Assembly: GCA_019054805.1 (NCBI GenBank)
Contig: JAHQIY010000020.1
Span: forward strand, 372,001 to 436,000
DNA from: Brachionus manjavacas
Lineage: Eukaryota > Rotifera > Eurotatoria > Ploima > Brachionidae
DNA length: 64,000 bases
Direction of reading: 5' to 3'
Shown here: positions 55,957 through 64,000 of the stretch, in pieces
Layout: each line of letters opens with the position of its first letter
Numbering within the stretch: the first letter of the stretch is position 1
The notes under the pieces: model-generated
The model's database searches: none
The model's input: the letters and a program-made list of their open reading frames with translations, nothing else
Told to the model about the DNA's origin: nothing
Translations under genes and position numbers: made by a program

Positions 55957-55988
55957 AATAAAATTTTTAACTTGATTTTAATTTTATT
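55957..55988. terminator. Back-to-back poly(A) signals of TMA7 and the TMEM35-type gene
   Basis: AATAAA on the plus strand at 55957-55962 serves TMA7. AATAAA on the minus strand at 55988-55983 serves the converging gene. Transcripts from the two strands should overlap or nearly meet here. Confidence 0.6.
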
Positions 55989-56017
55989 AATGAAAAAGAA
56001 AAAACTAAACACAAAAA

Positions 56018-56567
56018 TTATTCATCTTTTTTAGATTCGTTTGACTTGATCTCATTTTGAGTTGATTCTTCCAACAATTTTTTGATCATTTCCTCCTCTT
56101 TTTTCTCTTTTCTTTTAACTTGATACAAAATAATGAACCGACAGATGATTAATAATGAAAATATAAGACTAGGGGCAATCCTTTCGAAGGAATCATTGAG
56201 GGCAAAATGAGTGTAGAATCCGCCAGCCATTACTGTTAGCAACAAAAAACTAGCCACTTCCTTCAAGGGACCTGGTATCATGACTAAAATTGTACCACAA
56301 ACAACCTCCAGCCAGCCGGTAAATAGTCGAAAATTTCTGGCATACGGTCTCCATCCAGTCAGTTTATAAAATGGGAATACCTTGTTAAATCGCCCAAATT
56401 CTTGTTGCTAAAAAAAATTAGTTCTAGATAAAAAAATATGTGCCTAAACTCACCATGTCTTTGTATATATCTGGATTGACCTTAGGTGTTACTTTTATAA
56501 GACCAACAAAAATGAAAAAAAAGCCTAGCAATAGTGACAAAGCTGTTAGGGGAAGTGATCTTATCAT
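56018..56567 (-). CDS. TMEM35: TMEM35/NACHO-family membrane protein
   Basis: Exons 56567-56454 and 56407-56018 (46-bp intron, donor gtgagt) give 167 aa, the same length as human TMEM35A. The first segment (MIRSLPLTALSLLLGFFFIF, then VGLIKVTPKVNPDIY) matches the family start LGLFFVFMGTIKLTP. RLFTGWLEVVCGTILVMIPG and KEVASFLLLTVMAGGF follow, four membrane segments in all, then a Lys/Glu-rich cytosolic tail. TMEM35A (NACHO) is an ER chaperone for assembly of nicotinic acetylcholine receptors; TMEM35B is less known. Which of the two this gene resembles in function is open. Confidence 0.85.
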
Positions 56568-58095
56568 TTTGATTATTTTTTCTTTGTGATTGAGAATAAA
56601 ATTGAACTAAAATGGGCAAACGAGTTTCCAGATTTTTCTAAATGTTTTTATTACAAAAATTATGTTTAGACCAGAAGTTTTATCAATAGACTTATTGATC
56701 TTATTCTTGTGGAAAAATCAATATTTTTATAAATAAAAATATATAATTTATGTTTAATTTTAAGAATATATACTGTTATTTGTCTTGGAAAAATTGTATG
56801 CAAACAAATTTTTGGTAAAATTAGTAAAAATTAATTTTTTGAAAGCAAGTTTTCGAACAACAATAAAAAAAGTTATTTGATAGAAACAAAAAAATGTCAT
56901 CTAGAAAATTTTTATTCTGAAAGTTGGGATCATAAAAATAGATTTAATATTAGACCTAAGATTGTTTAAAATTTGACTTTTGGAATGAAAATAGATAAAT
57001 GTTTCATGTAAATCAAAATTTGATTTTAAAACTTTTAAAATTTGGAGAACTTCGAATTTTCATGCTCTGACTTCAATATTTGTTTTTTGACTTAACAATC
57101 TGCATTTAAAAAGTAAAAAAAATGTTGCAATGGAAAATATTTAAAATTAATTAAAAAAACTTCTCTTATCTAAAATTAAATGCCCCTTTTTAGATTAAAC
57201 CAAGAAAAAACTTCAAATTCAAATTGTAGAGCAAAGATGAAAATTAAGTTTAATAAATTATTCAAAAAAAAATTTAATTATTTTTTTAATAAATACCAAA
57301 TTATTTAAATTTTAATGCGGAACTAAAATTTTAGATTTACTACAATATATGTGAAAAATGTTTAAAATTAAGCCTAAAACGATTCAAGATCTAAAAAATG
57401 TTATAAATAAGTTAAAAAAGAAAAAAGGTTTAACAATTTTTTTAATAATCTTCCATTTCGGTGTAATATGAATTTATTGTTTTTTTAACAATATAACTGA
57501 ATAACAATTGAACATACTGAATAAAATTAATAATTAAAATAACTTTTTTTTATTACCATTTAAATAAAAATTAAAGTCTTTCTTTAAAATTAGAATAAAA
57601 AATTCTTTGAAAATATCAAAATGATTGATTTTTTAAATCGATCATATACTTAATACTTTCGAAGATACTTTATCAAATGGATCGAGAACTTATTAAAGTT
57701 TATTGCAAAATTTCTACTTCAATTCTAAATTCCAGTCAAATCTATCAAAATAAAGGTTAGCTTTTATAAAGAAATAGAATTTTAATAAATAATTTGTGAT
57801 TTTTATGTTGTTTTTTAATTAAAATTGGTGATTTTTCGAAAATTTTGGTGAATTGATTATAACAGGCCTTTTTTTCTAAGGATAAATCTGCCTCGAAAGA
57901 GATAGCTTGTTAAATTTGAACTTGAATTAAAAAGATATTTTATGATTTTATGATTTTAAAAATTAAATAAATTTTAAGAAAATTTATTTAAAACTTAAAA
58001 TTTATTTTTAATAGAATAAAAAAAAATTCGAAATTTAAATTAGACTTAGTCTCAATTTTTAAAACAAATTAAATCAAAATGAAAAATTAGGTTTT
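56568..58095. other. Intergenic, about 1.5 kb
   Basis: AT-rich with no open frame. It contains the promoter of the TMEM35-type gene on its left and the 3' flank of the EGF gene on its right. Confidence 0.45.
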
Positions 58096-59413
58096 TTAAG
58101 CTAATTTCAATTCACAGTAGTCTCCGGAAAACCCACTCAGACAATCACATGTATACGAAATGTTATCACTTGAAGGAACACAATCTCCTAGAATAAATCA
58201 ATTTTAATAATTGAAAATAAAAAAAATTAAAAAAAAAAATTACCTGAATTAAAACATGGATTTATTGAGCATACACTTTTAGCCTTTTTAACATGACAAA
58301 ATGCTCCTGTATACTCTTTTAAATTTAAAAATTTTTTCTAATATATAATATAAAAAAAAGCTACAAAATATTTATACCATTGCTACACAAGCATATGAAT
58401 GTCCTGGGATCTTCAACTGTTGGTTCCAAATCGACACATTGAGCATTGTTATCACATGGCCTCATTTGAGCACAAAACTAAGCAACAAAATTATCAAAAA
58501 AAATAATCCAAAAAATATTTTATTTTCACAAACCGATTTCCTTGTATCATTTAGGTTATTTTTTTCTGTAATTATAAAAATGTTTGATTTGGTAGACTTC
58601 CATTCATCTGAATATTCATTCTCTGGCACAGCTAAAAAACTCGATCCGCTCATTTCAGAAAATTTCACTTCTGTCACAGTAGTTGTTTTCACAACTTTTT
58701 CACATAATAATCCGGAATAATTCTCCGGACAAACACAATAAAATTTATACTCAGTATCATTCAGGTCAATACACTCTGCATCATTTAAACAAGGATGGTA
58801 ATCACAAATTGAACTTTTCAATGTATCAGCCCCGCTCTTCACCAAGTCGTGATCATCAAGACTAGAATTTTGTCTGTAAGGAGCCTCTGTCTGAATACTT
58901 AATTCTTCTAATTCTATTGTACTTGTTACAATTGTTGAATTTAGTTTAATTGGTTCAGATATGCTCTCTGTAGTAGAAGTGGTAGCTAATGAGTTTGTAC
59001 CAGTCTCAACAGAAGTTGTGAAAGGACTAAATTCGCAGAAAATGCCGCTATATTCGGGCTTGAATGAAAAATTAGCCTTTTTGTTTAGAAATTTTCAAAA
59101 ATTACTTTGCAAATACACCTCGGAATTTGCCTGGACATTACGCAAGTTCCCTGGTTAAGACAAAAATCGGACAAACACTCTCTAGGCCCTTAATAAAATA
59201 TTTAATTCATTTTTTTTTGAGTTTAAGAAGTCAGGTACATATTTCACACAGATTTCCGCTAAATCCTCTATTGCACAAACACTCAATTCCGTTTTGGTCA
59301 GAACATTTGGCCAAATTCATGCATGGATTTGCCAAAGTACAGTTGTTACGGATGCTAATTGCACTCAAGCCGAGTAAAATATCAAAAACTATTAAAAATC
59401 TATACGCGGTCAT
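58096..59413 (-). CDS. Secreted protein with five EGF-like domains
   Basis: Six exons (59413-59239, 59188-59106, 59058-58534, 58477-58378, 58315-58244, 58187-58096) in phase give 348 aa. The ATG at 59413 starts a signal peptide (MTAYRFLIVFDILLGLSAIS). EGF 1 is CTLANPCMNLAKC...GFSGNLC. EGF 2 is CLSDFCLNQGTC...YSGIFC. A Ser/Thr/Glu linker of about 70 residues follows. EGF 3 is CDYHPCLNDAEC...YSGLLC. After a second linker come EGF 4 (CAQMRPCDNNAQC...YTGAFC) and EGF 5 (CSINPCFNSGDC...FSGDYC), and the protein ends ELKLA with no membrane anchor. An apparent membrane segment in the third exon frame is intron sequence. Likely an extracellular matrix or signalling protein; family not identified. Confidence 0.82.
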
Positions 59414-59876
59414 TTTTGAATTCAAATATATTTAGAAAAAATCTTTTATAGGCAAAATTTCTAAATCTTAGTTGGATCATATTGCCTAAAAATAAAAGAA
59501 ATTTGAGATTAAAATATGTAATCTGTTTGAATAGGATTTATGGATTGAGTGGTCAATAGAAAATTAAGTCAAAACAAAAATAAAAAATTCTTTTTAAAAT
59601 TTTACTAAACTAAACTTAAAAATTTGGTCTTCTTGATCGAAAAATAAATCGAAAAGTTGAGTAATTGAAATAATTGAGAGCAAAAATTTATTTTGTTAAC
59701 TTTGTATACCATTACAAAAAAATATTTACAAAAGTAAGATGATCTAAGAAATAAATAGAAATATTATTGAAAATTCCAAGAATTTTTCGATATTTTCGAA
59801 ATTCCAAACTCTTTTCGTGATTGTACATTTTATCTTGATATATAAAGCTTATTTTTTTGTGTTAATTATCATTTGT
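59414..59876. promoter_or_regulatory. Divergent intergenic region between EGF and sulfotransferase genes
   Basis: About 460 bp separate the two divergent start codons, so both promoters must lie here. The DNA is AT-rich, with no clear TATA box that I would single out. Confidence 0.4.
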
Positions 59877-60791
59877 ATGCATTTAAAAAATTTTAAAGAA
59901 ATATTTTTTATAATTTTTGCCATTATTTTTCTTAATAAAATTTATAATGGGCTTAAAACAACTAAAAAAACTGTATTAGAGAGACAGATTGAACAAGCGG
60001 AAAAATTTCTTGACCATAAGGCAATTTTTATAGGGGGATCAATGAGTTCAGGAACTTCTCTAGTCCGGTCTTTATTAGATGTACATCCATCAGTAAAGTG
60101 CGGTCCGGAGACCAAATTCATCCATTTAATCCTTGATTATATGAAAAAGATGTACAAAAATGACAAGTCATCGTTAAAGTTTATGAAAGCAGCGGGAATC
60201 AAAAATGATACCTTGGACAAATCAGTAGGTCTTGCCATTTATTATGTAATGCTTATGAACATTGGGTCCGATGTAGAACGAGTGTGCAACAAAGAGACCA
60301 GTAATAGACGCCACATTGAATATTTAAAAAAAATTTTTCCTAATTCCAAATTCATTTTTGTTGTAAGAGATGGCCGAGAGGTGACTTACTCTTTCCTAAA
60401 AAGAACTGGTTCAAACATCAAGTTTGAAGAGTTTTATAATTCCTTAAAAAAATGGAATGAAGATAATCGTGATTCATACAATCAGTGTTTAAAAACTGGC
60501 CCCGAATTTTGTATGGTATTAAGATATGACAGTTTGGTAAGAAATCCTGAGAATGAGACACGAAAAATGACTGATTTTTTAGGTATAAAGTGGTCAAAAA
60601 GAATGCTCAATCACGAAAAGTATATTGGGAGTGAGATTAAAATGTCCGATACTGAATGGTCTCAAGTTGGCATGAAAAAAAAGCTAAATAATGATTCTCT
60701 AGGCAAGTGGATTGGTAATGTACCAGATTACAATAAAAAGCTGGTCAAAAATACAATTGACATGCTTAAAGTTTTTCAATTTGAATATTAA
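59877..60791 (+). CDS. Tyrosylprotein sulfotransferase-like enzyme
   Basis: One exon from the ATG at 59877 gives 304 aa. The frame is open further upstream but without an ATG. A short cytosolic start and a membrane anchor (residues about 8-22, EIFFIIFAIIFLN) give a type II Golgi protein. The 5'-PAPS loop reads FIGGSMSSGTSLVRS, where typical TPST has PRSGTT. It is followed by LDVHPSVKCGPETKF, and the 3'-phosphate site by FIFVVRDGREVTYSFLKR. YNQC, LRYDSLVRNP and WSKRMLNHE also match TPST order. TPST transfers sulfate from PAPS to protein tyrosines in the trans-Golgi. Loss of the loop Arg and a shortened C-terminus make activity or substrate uncertain; it may be a divergent family member. Confidence 0.8.
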   Translation: MHLKNFKEIFFIIFAIIFLNKIYNGLKTTKKTVLERQIEQAEKFLDHKAIFIGGSMSSGTSLVRSLLDVHPSVKCGPETKFIHLILDYMKKMYKNDKSSLKFMKAAGIKNDTLDKSVGLAIYYVMLMNIGSDVERVCNKETSNRRHIEYLKKIFPNSKFIFVVRDGREVTYSFLKRTGSNIKFEEFYNSLKKWNEDNRDSYNQCLKTGPEFCMVLRYDSLVRNPENETRKMTDFLGIKWSKRMLNHEKYIGSEIKMSDTEWSQVGMKKKLNNDSLGKWIGNVPDYNKKLVKNTIDMLKVFQFEY

Positions 60792-61411
60792 GTTAAAATT
60801 GTTAAAATTTTTCGTATCTTAACCAATTTTGGAATTTTACAGTTAAAAAATTGCGATGATTTTCAAAAGCTTTTCAAGTTTTGTTAATAAATGAATTTAT
60901 AAAAATGACCTTTTTACCAGGAGGGATTGGAATTTTCTTTGAAAATGTTTGAGCATATTTAAACAAGGTTCTTCTACTCTTCTTTAAATCATTAGGATTT
61001 TTGCGGTCTTTAAATTAATTGAATAAATTTCAGATTTTAAATTCGATTTATCAAACCAAATTTTATTTTTTAGCATTTTTCTTTTTCTAAAATTTAACAA
61101 AATGTTTCAATTTAAATCTTTTTTTTTTTAATTTTTGATTTTCAGATGGATCCCGGCTAAAAAGTAAAAAGTTTTTCTAAGATGAAACTTGATAGATTTT
61201 AAGAATAAAATTCCTTAATGTTAAAATTTTTTTTATTTATTTAAAGTCTTTGGCCGAGGCCGCTTTCCGACCACTTCAGTGCGCTGTGAAATAAAGCGCA
61301 CCGTACAATTCAATTAATTTAATTTTAATTTTCCTCTAAAAAATACGTAAATAAAAATAAGTAAAAAATTAAAAATTAAAAAGAAGTAAATTATCATTTG
61401 TCTATTATATT
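60792..61411. other. Intergenic, with a short GC-richer patch
   Basis: AT-rich apart from 61250-61310 (ttggccgaggccgctttcc ... gtgcgctgtgaaataaagcgcac), which has a small inverted word pair. It shows no tRNA or snRNA fold that I can defend; probably a repeat remnant. Confidence 0.4.
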
Positions 61412-61740
61412 CTATTTTTCTCCGTGGTTAAATTTTATTAATACAAATAGTTTGAAACGTATCTCATTTCGGTTCTTCATGTCAAATACTTTATTTATCT
61501 TGTCCACCATCTCATTGTCCTTGCACCTAGCTCGCATTTCCGTCTTGATACAGTATTTGTTAATGCTGCAAAAGTCAAGCAGATCATCAAAGCGCTGTCC
61601 AGTATCCATTTGCAACGAGTCTCGGTATTGCTTTATTTCCCTTGTTAAATCATTCTTTATGGGGAGATTTTTAGCATGTTCTAATATTGCCTTGGTGCAC
61701 TCGTTTTTGTGTAGTATTATTAATATTATTAATGTCTTTT
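61412..61740 (-). CDS. Unidentified coding fragment, ~109 codons
   Basis: The minus strand is open from about 61740 to a TAG at 61412. It reads NECTKAILEHAKNLPIKN, then LTREIKQYRDSLQMDTGQRF and DDLLDFCSINKYCIKTEMRA. The residues are polar, helical and protein-like with four or five cysteines, and more GC-rich than the flanks. No upstream ATG fits and the left side runs into A-rich DNA (KKTLIILIILHK), so a first exon is missing or the gene is broken. A secreted or structural helical protein is possible. Not recognised. Confidence 0.4.
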
Positions 61741-62385
61741 TTTTTAATTAAAAAGATTGCTAGAGAAAATTTATTTTGACTTGATTGAAAGTTTTAATAA
61801 ATTTATGTCCTTTTTAAAAGAAAAAAATCATCCGATTCAATATAAAACTAATAAATATTTTTTAAAAATATAAAATTGAGGATATAAAATTATAATATTA
61901 AAAAATTAAAAAATATAAAATTGAGGATATAAAATTATAAAATTAAAAAATTAAAAAATATAAAATTGATTGATTAATTTAATAATAATAATAAGCTACA
62001 GCAGGAGACCTGTGGAGTATATTTTTTGATTTTTATAAAGATGCATTCCTTGTTTAAATTACTATTTAATAAAATACACGTTTTAATAAAAATTATTTTT
62101 TTTTTCTTTTGGATTTGAATAAAATTGACATTTTAGCTAATAATTGTTTTGAAAAAAATAAAATTTTATTGACAGGATAAAAATTACGAATTTTAAAAAT
62201 AGTTCTCATAGAAAAACCAATTAATTAAAGAAATTTTTTTTTATTAAAAAAATCTAAATTAAACAGTTTTTTTTCACTAAGATTGAACCGGCAAATTCAT
62301 TATTTATTTGATAGATATACGCACATAGACACAAATATATTCACAGTAAAAGATAGTTTATTTTGTGACCAAATTCAAAGTTAGT
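61741..62385. other. Intergenic, contains a 45-bp tandem repeat
   Basis: AT-rich spacer between the unknown fragment and the 3' end of the amidating-lyase gene. The only structure I see is the tandem repeat at 61866-61970. Confidence 0.45.
61866..61970. repeat. Tandem repeat, 45-bp unit, 2.3 copies
   Basis: The word taaaattga(g/t) recurs at 61871, 61916 and 61961, exactly 45 bp apart. The intervening AT-rich unit (gatataaaattataa...attaaaaaata) is nearly identical between copies. Confidence 0.85.
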
Positions 62386-63683
62386 TTATTCATAGGTAAA
62401 TTCATCGATTTCACCATTCAATTGTCCCAGATAGATAGCCGAGCCGTCAGGTGACAAAGCTATGTCATGGACACCTTCCAAATCCTTAAATAACAATAGA
62501 TACAGTTTTGTTAAAAAATTTTTCCAATTTTGTAACCCTTTCGAGCGAATTCCATCTTTGCTTAAATTGACCAAATCTTGACTCATCAGCATAGAATGTA
62601 AATCCGTATGACTCTTGAAAAATTTCACACAAAAATTTTAAACTTGAACAAAATTGAATATTTTTAGGAGAAAATTTTACCTGAGCCTTGGTTGAGACCA
62701 GCAGCCGCGTGTATTACTTGATTGTTTGAATCGTATTCAATGGCATAGCAGTTCTTCATGTCTTTGTGGGTCATTTCGTGCACTTTTTCTCTTGTTTTTA
62801 TGTCAAAGCAAACAATTCGACCATCTTGGCGACTAACTGTACAGACCAAATTTAATTTTTCTACCAAGGCAATACTATGTACCACTTGGAGCGGATGTTT
62901 TTTGTCTTCATAGATTCCCAAAAAATTGCCATTTTTATCAAATTCAACCACTCGATGGTTACAGTAGCCATCCGAGACAAACACATGACCACTTGATTCC
63001 GACACAGACACATCAGTTGGCTTGCAAAATTGATTCTCGCCATTTCCTGGTTTGAATTCAACCCCTAACACAAGCTCTGGCTCCTCTAGATTCCTTGGGT
63101 TAAATTTCATTACCTGATGTAAAGCTACATCTGTTACCCAGATATTATTATCAAAATCAATGGTCAATCCGTGAGGCATGTAGAAACGGTTAGCTCCCCA
63201 TGAAAAGATTTCTTCGGATTTTTTCACATCTATCAGAGTCAAGGTATTTTCTTTGATTGCTTTATATTTATTTTTATTAAAATTATTTCCCATAAATGAG
63301 CTTCCAAAATTAGAAATTAATTTTTTTTTTCTTAAATTTTAATTAGTTACTCATATTGCCAAACTCTGGAGCCTCGATGGAATACAATCAAATTACCATT
63401 CATATTAGTGTCCAGTCCTCCGACTTGGCCAATTTTAGTCAGCAATTTTAGCTCATCTGATGGATTGAATACTTTAAAGTATTCGACTTGCTTTTTCTCG
63501 GTTGATTTATCTGACATTAGCATCTTAGGAATCAAAACATCGTACTACTTTGAAATTGGTAGATTTAAAGCTTACTTGTTCATAAATTCGAAAAAGATCG
63601 TCCAGTTTGTGATTGAGTTCAAACGAGTGGCCATAATTGACCAGAAAAATTGAAAAAATTGCCAAAATTATTAAATTTGACAT
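62386..63683 (-). CDS. PAL: Peptidyl-alpha-hydroxyglycine alpha-amidating lyase (stand-alone PAL)
   Basis: Five exons (63683-63576, 63523-63351, 63300-62681, 62613-62537, 62484-62386) in phase give 358 aa. MSNLIILAIFSIFLVNYGHS is a signal peptide. The NHL-type propeller shows GNLIVFHRGSRVWQYDSF, FYMPHGLTIDFDNNIWVTD, VALHQVMKF, FCKPTDVSVS, VFVSDGYCNHRVVEF and the end VHDIALSPDGSAIYLGQLNG, all hallmarks of PAL including the conserved His residues that bind zinc. The enzyme cleaves peptidyl-hydroxyglycine to an amidated peptide and glyoxylate in secretory granules. The monooxygenase (PHM) half is not fused, as in insects, and must be encoded elsewhere. Introns are 47-68 bp. Confidence 0.92.
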
Positions 63684-64000
63684 GTTTTCTAAATATGATA
63701 AATTATAAATGTTAGAGAAAATTGAATGTGTTTTTTGTTCATGCGACAAAAGCATTTTGATAATGAAATCGAACGCCTTCACAGGCATAATCTTGGTTCT
63801 TTTCAATAAAACATAATTTCGGATCAATTTTTTTTCATTTTTTAAGCATAATTTCCTAGTGAATTATTTTAAACTAAAAATTATTATTTTTAAAAGGGCT
63901 TATTAAAATTTTTCTTAATTATTCAAAAAATTTATAATATTTTATTGGAAAATTATAAAAATAAAATAAAATTTAATTTGAAATTTGGGGTCCGGTAAAC
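63684..64000. other. Right edge, promoter side of PAL
   Basis: AT-rich sequence upstream of the PAL start. The open frame continues upstream of the chosen Met, but it lacks the signal-peptide logic and runs into A/T-rich DNA. Confidence 0.4.

Noticed and set aside
58462-58533. A C-terminal membrane segment on the EGF protein
   Set aside because: The hydrophobic frame is intron sequence. A phase-0 donor (TCG|gttt) and acceptor (gcttag) lead to two further EGF domains.
1-64000. CRISPR arrays, bacterial operons, prophage or plasmid features
   Set aside because: Introns, poly(A) signals and the gene set are those of an animal nuclear genome. The tandem repeats seen have no spacer structure.

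Overview
The window is nuclear DNA of a small invertebrate animal. It is very AT-rich, and coding islands stand out as GC-richer patches. Genes are split by tiny introns, mostly about 45-90 bp, with GT..AG borders. The gene set is animal: a centriolar CEP128-like protein, a PAR-bZIP factor, AKT, a TMEM35/NACHO-type chaperone, peptide-amidating lyase, acid glucosylceramidase and ceramide phosphoethanolamine synthase. My best guess is a monogonont rotifer of the Brachionus kind. This rests on the WD40 repeats built on an NGDLASGS core, the base composition and the intron size. It is inference; no database was searched.

Layout. 0.3-3.7 kb (minus): a CEP128-like coiled-coil gene running off the left edge, then a small unknown two-exon gene. 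3.7-10.3 kb: a gene desert. 10.3-12.9 kb (minus): weak candidate exons, a tRNA-derived SINE with its target-site duplication, and a two-exon PAR-bZIP gene. 12.9-20.4 kb: non-coding sequence that begins with a cluster of AAGGTC half-sites, then decayed LINE 3' ends, then a more complex stretch with POU- and GATA-like motifs. 20.4-24.8 kb: LINE remains and the first WD40/chitin-binding gene (minus). 25.2-25.8 kb: two divergent Gly/Tyr-rich micropeptide genes. 27.2-28.2 kb: a DNAJB6-type chaperone. 32.2-33.4 kb: ceramide phosphoethanolamine synthase. 36.3-37.9 kb: the second WD40/chitin-binding gene (plus), in inverted orientation to the first. 38-43 kb: a transposon graveyard with a TTAA-bounded element, a Tc1-like remnant, a decayed copy of the ceramide phosphoethanolamine synthase gene, a fold-back MITE and a LINE endonuclease fragment. 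44.2-47.0 kb: fatty-acid transport protein / acyl-CoA synthetase. 48.7-50.5 kb: AKT kinase. 52.0-53.5 kb: glucosylceramidase (minus). 55.7-56.6 kb: TMA7 and a TMEM35-type gene, tail to tail. 58.1-59.4 kb: a secreted five-EGF protein (minus). 59.9-60.8 kb: tyrosylprotein sulfotransferase-like. 62.4-63.7 kb: peptidyl-hydroxyglycine amidating lyase (minus).

How the genes fit together. There is no operon-like logic. Three lipid enzymes lie within 22 kb: ceramide phosphoethanolamine synthase, FATP and glucosylceramidase. Two secretory-pathway enzymes lie at the right end: tyrosine sulfotransferase and amidating lyase, both of which can modify secreted peptides. The least ordinary content is the pair of secreted or membrane-anchored WD40 propellers fused to chitin-binding domains, the divergent micropeptide pair, and the TTAA element with subterminal GTAC arrays and its own small gene.

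Exon borders were placed by hand from reading frame, splice consensus and family similarity. In every multi-exon gene reported as CDS the exon phases add up.
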